Assembly (NCBI RefSeq): GCF_051020985.1
Contig: NW_027475174.1
Span: forward strand, 372,001-436,000
From: Nomia melanderi
Lineage: Eukaryota; Arthropoda; Insecta; Hymenoptera; Halictidae
Direction: 5' to 3'
DNA length: 64,000 nucleotides
Below, piece after piece: positions 50,937 to 62,929 of the stretch. The notes under the pieces are model-generated. The model was not told where the DNA came from and searched no databases. It worked only from the letters and a program-made list of their open reading frames with translations. The number at the start of each line of letters is the position of its first letter. Position 1 is the first letter of the stretch. Position numbers and translations under genes: made by a program.

Positions 50937-53023
50937 CAGGGAAAAATCCAACATATATCTGGTGATATCTCGGGTGCTACTACAGATAGGGCAATGCACC
51001 AAATTGCATTGTCTGTAGGAGGCGCTGGCGCATGAATCTGTACAGCGAGAACGACCTCGGACCACCAGGGGCCGAGAAAACCACCGTCTCATGGGGCCGG
51101 ACACTCAGGGTCGGGGAAAAATCCAATATATATCTGGTGATATCTCGGGTGCTATGAGAGATAGCGCAATAATCCAAAGTGAATTATCTGCAGGAGGCCC
51201 TGGCGCATGAATCTGTGCAGCGGGAACGACCTCGGAGCACCAGGGGCCGAGGAAACCACCGTCTCATGGGGCCGGACACTCAGGATCAGGGAAAAATCCA
51301 ATATATATCTGGTGATATCTCGGGTGCTTTTACAGATAGCGCGATAAATCAAAGTGCTTTGTCTGCGAGAGGCCCTGGCGAATGAATCAGTGCAGCAGGA
51401 ACGACCTCGGACCACCAGGGGCCGAGAAAACCACAGTCTCATGGGGCCGGACCCTCAGGGTCTGGGGAAAATCCAATATATATCTGGTGATATCTCGGGT
51501 GCTATTAGAGATAGCGCAATAAACCAACGTGACTTATCTGCAGGAGGCCCTGGCGCATGAATACGTGCAGCGGCAACGACCTCGGACCACCAGGGGCCGA
51601 GAAAACCACCGTCTCATGGGGCCGGACACTCAGGGTCATGGAAAAATCCAATATATATCTGGTGATATCTCGGGTGCTATTAGAGGTAGCGCAATAATCC
51701 AAAGTGAATTGTCTGCAGTAGGCCCTGGCGCATGAATCTGTGCAGCGGCAACGACCTCGGACCACCAGGGGCCGAGAAAACCACCGTCTCATGGGGCCGG
51801 ACACTCAGGGTCAGGGATAAATCCAATATATAACTGGTGATATCTCGGGTGCTATTACAGATAGCGCAATAAATCAAAGTGCATTGTCTGTAGGAGGCCC
51901 TGGCGCATGAATCTGTGCAGCGGGAACGACCTCGGACAACCAGGGGCCGAGAAAATCACCGTCTCATGGGGCCGGACTGTCTGGGTCAGGGAAAAATCCA
52001 ATATATATCTGGTGATATCTCGGGTGCTATTAGAGATAGTGCAATAAATCAAAGTGCATTGTCTGTAGGAGGCACTGGCGAATGAATCTGTGCAGCAGGA
52101 ACGACCTTGGACCACTAGGGGCCGAGAAAACCACCGTCTCATGGGGCCGGACACTCAGGGTCGGGTAAAAATCCAATATATATCTGGTGATATCTCGGGT
52201 GCTATTAGAGATAGCGCAATAAATCAAAGTGCATTGTCTGTAGGAGGCACTGGCGAATGAATCTGTGCAGCAGGAACGACCTCGGACCACTAGGGGCCGA
52301 GAAAACCACCGTCTCATGGGGCCGGACACTCAGGGTCGGGGAAAAATCCAATATATATCTTGTGATATCTCGGGTACTATTAGAGATAGCGCAATAATTC
52401 AAAGTGAATTATCTGCACGAGGCCCTGGCGCATGAATACGTGCAGCGGGAACGACCTCGGACCAGTAGGGGCCGAGAAAACCAACGTCTCATGGGGCCGG
52501 ACTGTCCGGGTCAGGGAAAAATCCAATATATATTTGGTGATATCACGGGTGCTATTAGAGATAGCACGATCAATCAAAGTGCATTGTCTGCAGGAGGCCC
52601 TGGCGCATGTATACGTGCAGCGGGAACGACCTCGTACCACCAGGGGCCGAGAAAACCACCGTCCCATGGGGCCGGACACTCAGGGTCATGGAAAAATCCA
52701 ATATATATCTGGTGATATCTAGGGTGCTATTAGAGATAGCGCAATAAACCAAAGTGAATTATCTGCAGGAGGCCCTGGCGCATGCATCTGTGCAGCGGGA
52801 ACGACCTCTGACCACCAGGGGCCGAGAAAACCACCGTCTCATTGGGCCGGACACTCAGGGTCAGGGAAAAATCCAATATATAACTGGTGATATCTCGGGT
52901 GCTATTAGAGATAGCGCAATAAACCAAAGTGAATTATCTGCAGGGGGCGCTGGCGCATGAAGCTGTGCAGCGGGAACGACCTCGGACCACCAGGGGCCGA
53001 GAAAACCACCGGCTCATGGGGCC
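50937..53023 (+). repeat. 2.09-kb duplicated block, copy 1 (offset 2,975 bp)
   Basis: Matches 53,912-55,998 with about ten substitutions by eye. Private markers: 'gcaatgcaccaaattgc', 'ctcaggatcaggg', 'gtctgcgagagg' and 'tctgcacgagg'. Same 17-unit offset as the 6,685/9,660 pair. Confidence 0.85.
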
Positions 53024-53280
53024 GGACACTCAGGGTCATGGAAAAATCCAATATATATCTGGTGATATCTCGGGTGCTATTAGAGGTAGCGCAATAATCC
53101 AAAGTGAATTGTCTGCAGTAGGCCCTGGCGCATGAATCTGTGCAGCGGCAACGACCTCGGACCACCAGGGGCCGAGAAAACCACCGTCTCATGGGGCCGG
53201 ACACTCAGGGTCAGGGATAAATCCAATATATAACTGGTGATATCTCGGGTGCTATTACAGATAGCGCAATAAATCAAAGT

Positions 53281-53880
53281 GCATTGTCTGTAGGAGGCAC
53301 TGGCGAATGAATCTGTGCAGCAGGAACGACCTCGGACCACTAGGGGCCGAGAAAACCACCGTCTCATGGGGCCGGACACTCAGGGTCGGGGAAAAATCCA
53401 ATATATATCTGGTGATATCACGGGTGCTATTAGAGATAGCGCAATAAACCAACGTGAATTATCTGCAGGAGGCCCTGGCGCATGAATACGTGCAGCGGGA
53501 ACGACCTCGGACCACCAGGGGCCGAGAAAACCACCGTCTCATGGGGCCGGACACTCAGGGTCGGGGAAAAATCCAATATATATCTGGTGATATCTCGGGT
53601 GCTATGAGAGATAGCGCAATAATCCAAAGTGAATTATCTGCAGGAGGCCCTGGCGCATGAATACTTGCAGCGGGAACGACCTCGGACCACCAGGGGCCGA
53701 GAAAACCACCGTCTCATGGGGCCGGACACTCGGGGTCATGGAAAAATCCAATATATATCTGGTGATATCTCGGGTGCTATTACAGATAGCGCACTAATCC
53801 AAAGTGAATTATCTGCAGGAGGCCCTGGCGCATGAATCTGTGCACCGGGAACGACCTCGGACCACCAGGGGCCGAGAAAA
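53281..53880 (+). repeat. 0.6-kb block, copy 2 (offset 6,300 bp)
   Basis: Partner of 46,981-47,580, 36 units away. It fills part of the gap between the two 2.09-kb copies. Confidence 0.8.
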
Positions 53881-53911
53881 CCACCGTCTCGTGGGGCAGG
53901 ACTGTCAGGGT

Positions 53912-55998
53912 CAGGGAAAAATCCAACATATATCTGGTGATATCTCGGGTGCTACTACAGATAGGGCAATGCACCAAATTGCATTGTCTGTAGGAGGCGC
54001 TGGCGCATGAATCTGTACAGCGAGAACGACCTCGGACCACCAGGGGCCGAGAAAACCACCGTCTCATGGGGCCGGACACTCAGGGTCGGGGAAAAATCCA
54101 ATATATATCTGGTGATATCTCGGGTGCTATGAGAGATAGCGCAATAATCCAAAGTGAATTATCTGCAGGAGGCCCTGGCGCATGAATCTGTGCAGCGGGA
54201 ACGACCTCGGAGCACCAGGGGCCGAGGAAACCACCGTCTCATGGGGCCGGACACTCAGGATCAGGGAAAAATCCAATATATATCTGGTGATATCTCGGGT
54301 GCTTTTACAGATAGCGCGATAAATCAAAGTGCTTTGTCTGCGAGAGGCCCTGGCGAATGAATCAGTGCAGCAGGAACGACCTCGGACCACCAGGGGCCGA
54401 GAAAACCACAGTCTCATGGGGCCGGACCCTCAGGGTCTGGGGAAAATCCAATATATATCTGGTGATATCTCGGGTGCTATTAGAGATAGCGCAATAAACC
54501 AACGTGACTTATCTGCAGGAGGCCCTGGCGCATGAATACGTGCAGCGGGAACGACCTCGGACCACCAGGGGCCGAGAAAACCACCGTCTCATGGGGCCGG
54601 AGACTCAGGGTCATGGAAAAATCCAATATATATCTGGTGATATCTCGGGTGCTATTAGAGGTAGCGCAATAATCCAAAGTGAATTGTCTGCAGGAGGCCC
54701 TGGCGCATGAATCTGTGCAGCGGCAACGACCTCGGACCACCAGGGGCCGAGAAAACCACCGTCTCATGGGGCCGGACACTCAGGGTCAGGGATAAATCCA
54801 ATATATAACTGGTGATATCTCGGGTGCTATTACAGATAGCGCAATAAATCAAAGTGCATTGTCTGTAGGAGGCCCTGGCGCATGAATCTGTGCAGCGGGA
54901 ACGACCTCGGACCACCAGGGGCCGAGAAAATCACCGTCTCATGGGGCCGGACTGTCTGGGTCAGGGAAAAATCCAATATATATCTGGTGATATCTCGGGT
55001 GCTATTAGAGATAGTGCAATAAATCAAAGTGCATTGTCTGTAGGAGGCACTGGCGAATGAATCTGTGCAGCAGGAACGACCTTGGACCACTAGGGGCCGA
55101 GAAAACCACCGTCTCATGGGGCCGGACACTCAGGGTCGGGGAAAAATCCAATATATATCTGGTGATATCTCGGGTGCTATTAGAGATAGCGCAATAAATC
55201 AAAGTGCATTGTCTGTAGGAGGCACTGGCGAATGAATCTGTGCAGCAGGAACGACCTCGGACCACTAGGGGCCGAGAAAACCACCGTCTCATGGGGCCGG
55301 ACACTCAGGGTCGGGGAAAAATCCAATATATATCTTGTGATATCTCGGGTACTATTAGAGATAGCGCAATAATTCAAAGTGAATTATCTTCACGAGGCCC
55401 TGGCGCATGAATACGTGCAGCGGGAACGACCTCGGACCAGTAGGGGCCGAGAAAACCAACGTCTCATGGGGCCGGACTGTCCGGGTCAGGGAAAAATCCA
55501 ATATATATTTGGTGATATCTCGGGTGCTATTAGAGATAGCACGATGAATCAAAGTGCATTGTCTGCAGGAGGCCCTGGCGCATGTATACGTGCAGCGGGA
55601 ACGACCTCGTACCACCAGGGGCCGAGAAAACCACCGTCCCATGGGGCCGGACACTCAGGGTCATGGAAAAATCCAATATATATCTGGTGATATCTAGGGT
55701 GCTATTAGAGATAGCGCAATAAACCAAAGTGAATTATCTGCAGGAGGCCCTGGCGCATGCATCTGTGCAGCGGGAACGACCTCTGACCACCAGGGGCCGA
55801 GAAAACCACCGTCTCATTGGGCCGGACACTCAGGGTCAGGGAAAAATCCAATATATAACTGGTGATATCTCGGGTGCTATTAGAGATAGCGCAATAAACC
55901 AAATTGAATTATCTGCAGGGGGCGCTGGCGCATGAAGCTGTGCAGCGGGAACGACCTCGGACCACCAGGGGCCGAGAAAACCACCGGCTCATGGGGCC
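53912..55998 (+). repeat. 2.09-kb duplicated block, copy 2 (offset 2,975 bp)
   Basis: Partner of 50,937-53,023, separated from it by 888 bp. One 175-bp piece ('ggatcaggg...gtctgcgagagg') appears a third time near 58,760-58,930. Confidence 0.85.
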
Positions 55999-56470
55999 GG
56001 ACCCTGAGGGTCGGGGAAAAACCCAATATATATCAGGTGATATCTCGGGTGCTATTAGAGATAGCACAATGAACCAAAGTGCATTGTCCGTATCAGGCCC
56101 TTGCGCATGAATCTGGGCAGCAGGAACGACCTCGGACCACCAGGGGCTGAGAAAATTACAGAGATTCGGATTCCGTCGCCCAAGGTCATGTAAAAATCCA
56201 GCATACATCTGGTGATATCTCGGGTGCTATTAGAGATAGCGCAATAAACCAAAGTGCATTGTCTGTAGGTGGCCCTGGCGCATGAATCTGAGCAGCGGGA
56301 ACGACCTCGGACCACCAGGGGCCGAGAAAACCACCGACACATGGGGTCGGACTGTCGGGGTCGGGGAAAAATCCAATATATATGTGGTGATATCTCGGGT
56401 GCTATTACAGATAGCGCAATAAATCAAAGTGCATTGTCTGAAGGAGGCCCTGGCGCATGAATCTGTGCAC
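55780..56470 (+). repeat. 0.69-kb block, copy 1 (offset 3,150 bp)
   Basis: Matches 58,930-59,620, with 'tccgtatcaggccc', a D-B unit and 'gactgtcggggtcgggg'. Confidence 0.75.
56107..56281 (+). repeat. D-B divergent monomer
   Basis: The allele reads 'cagagattcggattccgtcg', preceded by 'caggggctgag', which breaks the dyad 1 right arm. Confidence 0.85.
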
Positions 56471-57639
56471 CGGGAACGACCTCGGCCCACCAGGGGCCGA
56501 GAAAACCACCATCTCATGGGGCCGGACACTCAGGGTCAGGGAAAAATCCAATATATAACTGGTGATATCTCGGGTGCTATTAGAGATAGCGCAATAAACC
56601 AAAGTGAATTATCTGCCGGGGACGCTCGCGCATGAATCTGTGCAGCGGGAACGACCTCGGACCACCAGGGGCCGAGAAAACCACCGTCTCATGGGGCCGG
56701 ACACGCAGGTTCAGGGAAAAATACAATATATATCTGGTGATATCTCGGGTGCTATTACAGATAGCGCAATAAATCAAACTGCATTGTCTGTAGGAGGCCC
56801 TGACGCATGAATATGTGCAGCGGGAACGACCTCGGAACACCAGGGGCCGAGGAAACCACAGTCTCATGGGGCCGGACACTCAGGGTCAGGGATAAATCCA
56901 ATATATATCTGGTGATATCTCGGTGGAAATTAGAGATAGCGCAATAAACCAAAGTGAATTATCTGCAGGAGGGCCTGGCGCATGAATCTGTGCAGCGGGA
57001 ACGACCTCGGACCACCAGGGGCCGAGAAAACCACAGTCTCATGGGGCCGGACACACATGGTCAGGGGAAAATCCAATATATATCTGGTGATATCTCGGGT
57101 GCTATTAGAGATAGCGCAATAATCCAAAGTGAATTATCTGCAGGAAGCCCTGGCGCATGAATCTGTGCAGCGGGAACGACCTCGGACCACCAGGGGCCGA
57201 GAAAACCACAGTCTCATGGGGCCGGACACACATGGTCAGGGGAAAATCCAATATATATCTGGTGATATCTCGGGTGCTATTACAGATAGCGCAATAAATC
57301 AAAGTGCATTATCTGCAGGAGGCCCTGGCGCATGAATTTCTGCAGCGGGATCGACCTCGGACAACCAGGGGCCGAGAAAACCACCGACACATGGGGCCGG
57401 ACACTCAGGGTCAGGGAACAATCCAATATATATCAGGTGATATCTCGGGTGCTATTAGAGATAGCGCAATAAATCAAAGTGCATTGTCAGTAGGAGGCCC
57501 TGGCGCATGAACCTGTGCAGCGGGTACGGCCTCGGACCACCAGGGGCCGAGAAAACCACTGACACATGGGGCCGGACACGCAGGGTCAGGGAAAAATCCA
57601 ATATATATCTGGTGATATCTCGGGTGCTATTAGATATAG

Positions 57640-57970
57640 CGCAATAATCCAAAGTGAATTATCTGCAGGAGGCCCTGGCGCATGAATCTGTGCACCGGGA
57701 ACGACCTCGGACCACCAGGGGCCGAGAAAACCACCGTCTCATTGGGCCGGACGCTCAGGGTCAGGGAAAAATCCAATATATAACTGGTGATATCTCGGGT
57801 GCTATTAGAGATAGCGCAATAAACCAAAGTGAATTATCTGCAGGGGCCGCTCGCGCATGAATCTGTGCAGCGGGAACGACCTCGGACCACCAGGGGCCGA
57901 GAAAACCACCGTCTCATGGGGCCGGACACTCAGGTGCAGGGAAAAATCCAATATATATCTGGTGATATCT
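57640..57970 (+). repeat. Local block, copy 1 (offset 700 bp)
   Basis: Matches 58,340-58,670 through 'gtgcaccggg', 'ggacgctcagg' and 'ctcaggtgcaggg'. A four-unit shift. Confidence 0.7.
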
Positions 57971-58339
57971 GGGGTGCTTTTACAGATCGCGCAAAAAATC
58001 AAAGTGCATTGTCTGTAGGAGGCCCTGGCGCATGAGTCTGTGCAGCGGGAACGACCTCGGACCACAAGGGGCCGAAAAAACCACCGTCTCATGGGGCCGG
58101 ACACTCAGGTTCAGGGAAAAATCCAATATATATGTGGTGATATCTCGGGTGCTATTACAGATAGCGCAATAAATCAAACTGCATTGTCTGTACGAGGCCC
58201 TGACGAATGAATCTGTGCAGCGGGAACGACCTCGGACCACCAGGGGCCGAGAAAACCACAGTCTCATGGGGCCGGACACACATGGTCAGGGGAAAATCCA
58301 ATATATATCTGGTGATATCTCGGGTGCTGTTAGAGATAG

Positions 58340-58670
58340 CGCAATAATCCAAAGTGAATTATCTGCAGGAGGCCCTGGCGCATGAATCTGTGCACCGGGA
58401 ACGACCTCGGACCACCAGGGGCCGAGAAAACCACCGTCTCATTGGGCCGGACGCTCAGGGTCAGGGAAAAATCCAATATATAACTGGTGATATCTCGGGA
58501 GCTATTAGAGATAGCGCAATAAACCAAAGTGAATTATCTGCAGGGGACGCTGGCGCATGACTCTGTGCAGCGGGAACGACCTCGGACCACCAGGGGCCGA
58601 GAAAACCAGCGTCTCATGGGGCCGGACACTCAGGTGCAGGGAAAAATCCAATATATATCTGGTGATATCT
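58340..58670 (+). repeat. Local block, copy 2 (offset 700 bp)
   Basis: Partner of 57,640-57,970. Confidence 0.7.
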
Positions 58671-58929
58671 CGGGTGCTATTAGAGATAGCGCAATAAACA
58701 AAAGTGAATTATCTGCAGGGGGCCCTGCCGCATGAATCTGCGCAGCGGGAACGACCTCGGAGCACCAGGGGCCGAGGAAACCACCGTCTCATGGGGCCGG
58801 ACACTCAGGATCAGGGAAAAATCCAATATATATCTGGTGATATCTCGGGTGCTTTTACAGATAGCGCGATAAATCAAAGTGCTTTGTCTGCGAGAGGCCC
58901 TGGCGAATGAATCAGTGCAGCAGGAACGA

Positions 58930-59620
58930 CCTCTGACCACCAGGGCCCGAGAAAACCACCGTCTCATTGGGTCGGAAACTCAGGGTCAGGGAAAAATCCA
59001 ATATATAACTGGTGATATCTCGGGTGCTATTAGAGATAGCGCAATAAACCAAAGTGAATTATCTGCAGGGGGCGCTGGCGCATGAATCTGTGCAGCGGGA
59101 ACGACCTCGGACCACCAGGGGCCGAGAAAACCACCGGCTCATGGGGCCGGACCCTGAGGGTCGGGGAAAAACCCAATATATATCAGGTGATATCTCGGGT
59201 GCTATTAGAGATAGCGCAATGAACCAAAGTGCATTGTCCGTATCAGGCCCTTGCGCATGAATCTGGGCAGCAGGAACGACCTCGGACCACCAGGGGCTGA
59301 GAAAATTACAGAGATTCGGATTCCGTCGCCCAAGGTCATGTAAAAATCCAGCATACATCTGGTGATATCTCGGGTGCTATTAGAGATAGCGCAATAAACC
59401 AAAGTGCATTGTCTGTAGGTGGCCCTGGCGCATGAATCTGAGCAGCGGGAACGACCTCGGACCACCAGGGGCCGAGAAAACCAACGACACATGGGGTCGG
59501 ACTGTCGGGGTCGGGGAAAAATCCAATATATATGTGGTGTTATCTCGGGTGCTATTACAGATAGCGCAATAAATCAAAGTGCATTGTCTGAAGGAGGCCC
59601 TGGCGCATGAATCTGTGCAG
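58930..59620 (+). repeat. 0.69-kb block, copy 2 (offset 3,150 bp)
   Basis: Partner of 55,780-56,470, 18 units away. Confidence 0.75.
59257..59431 (+). repeat. D-B divergent monomer
   Basis: Copy of the 56,107 unit at offset 3,150 bp (18 units). Confidence 0.85.
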
Positions 59621-60656
59621 CGGGAACGACCTCGGACCACCAGGGGCCGAGGAAACCACCGTCTCATGGGGTCGGACACTCAGGGTCGGGGAAAAATCCA
59701 ATATATATCTGGTGATATCTCGGGTGCTATTACAGATAGCGCAATAGATCAAAGTGCATTGTCTGTAGGAGGCCCTGGCGCATGAATCTGAGCAGCGATA
59801 ACGACCTCGGACCACCAGGGGCCGAGAAAACTACCGTCTCATGGGGCTGGACACTCAGGGTCATGGAAAAATCCAATATATATCTGGTGATATCTCGGGT
59901 GCTATTAGAGATAGCGCAATAAACCAAAGTGCATTGTCTGCAGGAGGCCCTGGCGCGTGAGTCTGTGCAGCCGGAACGACCTCGGACCACCAGGGGCCGA
60001 GAAAATCACCGTCTCATGGGGCCGGACTGTCAGTGTCAGGCAAAAATCCAATATATATCTGGTGATATCTCGGGTGCTATTAGAGATAGCGCAATAAACC
60101 AAAGTGCATTGCCTGCAGGATGCCCTGGCGCATGAGTCTGTGCAGCGGGAACGACCTCGGACCACCAGGGGCCGAGAAAACCACCGTCTCATGGGGCCGG
60201 ACACTCAGGGTCATGGAAAAATCCAATATATATCTGGTGATATCTCGGGTGCTATTAGAGATAGCGCAATAAACCAAAGTGCATTGTCTGCAGGAGGCCC
60301 TGGCGCATGAATCTGTGCAGCGGGAACGACCTCGGACCACCAGGGGCCGAGAAAATCACCGACTCATGGGACCTGACTGTCAGGGTCAGGGAAAAATCCA
60401 ATATATAACGGGTGATATCTCGGGTGCCAATGCAGATAGCGCTATAAATCAAAGTGCATTGTCTGTAGGAGGCCCTGGCGCATGAATCTGTGCAGCGGGA
60501 ACGACCTCGGACCACCAGGGGCCGAGAAAACCACCGTCTCATGGGGTCGGACACTCAGGGTCAGGGAAAAATCCAATATATATCTGGTGATATCTCGGGT
60601 GCTATTAGAGAGAGCGCAATAAATCAAAGTGCATTGTCTGTAGGAGGCCCTGGCGC

Positions 60657-60829
60657 ATGAATCTGTTCAGCGGGAACGACCTCGGACCACCAGGGCCCGA
60701 GAAAACTAGTCTCATGGGGTCGGACACTCAGGGTCACGGAAAAATCCAATACATATCTGGTGATATCTCGGGTGCCATTACAGATAGCGCAATAAATCAA
60801 AGTGCATTGTCTGTAGGAGGCCCTGGCGC
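60657..60829 (+). repeat. 173-bp monomer with ACTAGT deletion allele
   Basis: Site at 60,705-60,710, nearly 19 kb from the other three copies and across region 4. Confidence 0.85.
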
Positions 60830-61179
60830 ATGAATCTGTGCAGCGGGATCGACCTCGGACCACCAGGCGCCGAGAAAACCAGCGACACATGGGGCCGGAC
60901 ACTCAGGGTCGGGGAAAAATTCAGTATATACCTGGTGATATCTCGGGTGCTCTTACAGATAGCGCACTAAAACGAAGTGAATTATTTGCAGGGGGCCCCG
61001 GCGCATGAATCTGTGCAGCGGGAACGACCTCGGACCACCAGGGGCCGAGAAAACCACCGTCTCATGGGGTCGGACACTCAGGGTCAGGGAAAAATCCAAT
61101 ATATACCTGGTGATATCTCGGGTGCTCTTACAGATAGCGTACTAAACCAAAGTGAATCATCTGCAGGGTGCCCTGGCGC

Positions 61180-61354
61180 ATGAATCTGTGCAGCGGGAAC
61201 GACCTCGGACCACCAGGGGCCGAGAAAATAACAGATATTCGGTATCCGTCGCCCGAGGTCATGTAAAAATTCAGCATACATCTGGTGATATCTCGGGTGC
61301 TATTAGGGATAGCGCAATAAATCAAAGTGCATTGTCTGTAGGAGGCCCTGGCGC
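61180..61354 (+). repeat. D-B divergent monomer
   Basis: The allele reads 'attcggtatccgtcgcccga', mixing the 'ggtatcc' of D-A with the 'gtcgccc' of D-B. Confidence 0.85.
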
Positions 61355-61553
61355 ATGAATCTGTGCAGCGGGAACGACCCCGGACCACCAGGGGCCGAGA
61401 AAAACACCGACACATGGGGCCGGACACTCAGGGTCAAGGAAAAATCCAATATATATCTGATGGTATCTAGGGTGCTATTACAGATAGCGCAATAAACCAA
61501 AGTGAATTATCTGAAGGAGGCCCTAGCGCATGAATCTGTGCAGCGGGAACGAC

Positions 61554-61574
61554 CTCGGACCACCAGGGGCCGAG
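61554..61574 (+). other. Dyad 1: inverted repeat CTCGGACC / GGGCCGAG, 5-nt loop
   Basis: The arms are 8 bp with one A-G mismatch around a 5-nt loop (accag). The outer five pairs, CTCGG/CCGAG, are perfect. The motif recurs at consensus positions 25-45 in most units, so there are probably hundreds of copies. It could extrude a short hairpin or bind a dimeric protein; neither is shown. Confidence 0.75.
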
Positions 61575-61638
61575 AAAACTACCGTCTCATGGGGCCGGAC
61601 ACTCGGGGTCAGGGAAAAATCCAATATATATCTGGTGA

Positions 61639-61661
61639 TATCTCGGGTGCTATTAGAGATA
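61639..61661 (+). other. Dyad 2: inverted repeat TATCTC / GAGATA, 11-nt loop
   Basis: Six-base perfect arms flank 'gggtgctatta' at consensus positions 110-132. Units with 'ttacagata' in place of 'ttagagata' keep only a 5-bp arm (TATCT/AGATA). The motif overlaps the once-per-unit EcoRV site. Its centre lies about 86 bp from that of dyad 1, close to half a monomer. Confidence 0.7.
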
Positions 61662-62929
61662 GCGCAATAAACCAAAGTGCATTGTCTGCAGGAGGCCCTG
61701 GCGCATGAATCTGTGCAGCGGGAACGACCTCGGACCACCAGGGGACGAGAAAACCACCGTCTCATGGGGTGGGACACTCAGGGTCAGGGAAAAATCCAAT
61801 ATATATCTGATGGTATCTCGGGTGCTATTACAGATAGCGCTATAAATCAAAGTGCATTGTCTGTAGGAGGCCCTGGCGCATGAATCTGTGCAGCGGGAAC
61901 GACCTCGGACCACCAGGGGCCGAAGAAACTACCGTCTCATGGGGCCGGACACTCACGGTCAGGGAAAAATCCAATATATATCTGGTGAAATCTCGGGTGC
62001 TATTACAGGTAGCGCAATAAATCAAAGTGCATTGTCTGTAGGAGGCCCTGGCGCATGAATCTGTGCAGCGGAAATGACCTCGGACCACCAGGGGCCGAGA
62101 AAACCACCGTCTCATGGGGCCGGACACTCAGTGTCAGGGAAAAATCCAATATATATCTGCTGATATCTCAGGTGCTATAACAGATAGCGCCATAAATCAA
62201 AGTGCATTGTGTGCAGGAAGCCCTGGCGCATGAATCCGTGCAGCGGGAACGACCTCGGACAACCAGGGGCCGAGAAAACCACCGTCTCATGGGGCCAGAC
62301 TGTCAGGGTCAGGGAAAAATCCATAATATATCTGGTGATATCTCGGGTGCTCTTACAGATAGCGCACTAAACCTAAGTGAATTATCTGCAGGGGGCCCTG
62401 GCGCATGAATCTGTGTAGCGGGAACGACCTCGGACCACCAGGGGCCGAGAAAACCACCGACACATGGGGTCGGACTGTCGGGGTCGGGGAAAAATCCAAT
62501 ATATATCTGGTGATATCTCGGGTGCTATTACAGATAGCGCAATAATCCAAACTGCATTGTCTGCAGGACGCCCTGGCGCATGAGTCTGTGCAGCGGGAAC
62601 GACCTCGGACCACCAGGGGCCGAGAAAACCACCGTCTCATGGGGTCGGACACTCAGGGTCAGGGAAAAATCCAATATATATGTGGTGATATCTCGGGTGC
62701 TATTACAGATAGCGCAATAAACCAAAGTGCATTGTCTGCAGGAGGCCCTGGCGCATGAATCTGTGCAGCGGGAACGACCTCGGACCACCAGGGGCCGAGA
62801 AAACTACAGTCTCATGGGGCCGGACACTCAGGGTCAGGGAAAAATCCAATATATATCTGGTGATATCTCGGGTGCTATTACAGATAGCGCAATAATCCAA
62901 ACTGCATTGTCTGCAGGACGCCCTGGCGC

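Larger units (their letters stand above)
48231..50951 (+). repeat. Largest duplicated block, copy 2 (about 2.7 kb)
   Basis: Partner of 43,681-46,226 with one extra 175-bp unit at about 49,263-49,437. Otherwise nearly unchanged; for example 'gatagagcaataaatcatag' near 50,461 is private. Confidence 0.85.
43681..59600 (+). repeat. Region 4: 'aatacgtgcag' / 'gcaggaacg' subfamily subarray
   Basis: Units beginning 'aatacgtgcag' alternate with units carrying 'actggcgaatgaatctg' followed by 'gcaggaacg'. The same combination occurs in region 1 (about 3.9-6.6 kb) but not between. It contains the two largest near-identical duplications of the window. The right boundary is gradual, around 59.6 kb. No genes are present. 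Confidence 0.65.
61530..61704 (+). repeat. Near-consensus reference monomer (175 bp)
   Basis: This unit differs from my by-eye consensus at only about two positions and can serve as the reference. Order of landmarks: 'atgaatctgtgcagcggg' (1-18), dyad 1 (25-45), the variable allele window (about 46-92), the A-tract and 'atatatat' core (about 86-102), an EcoRV site 'gatatc' (108-113), dyad 2 (110-132), 'gcgcaataaa' (about 133-142), and the linker allele region ending in 'ggaggccctggcgc' (about 148-175). Confidence 0.85.
61171..62250 (+). repeat. Terminal duplication, copy 1 (offset 1,750 bp)
   Basis: At least 1,080 bp matching 62,921-64,000, with 'ctgatggtatc', 'cgaagaaactacc', 'ggaaatgacc' and 'gctataacagatagcgccat'. 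A few substitutions. Confidence 0.85.

Noticed and set aside
43681..50951. Treating the large duplications as certain biology
   Set aside because: Near-identical blocks in satellites can also be assembly artefacts. I report them as sequence facts and leave their origin open.
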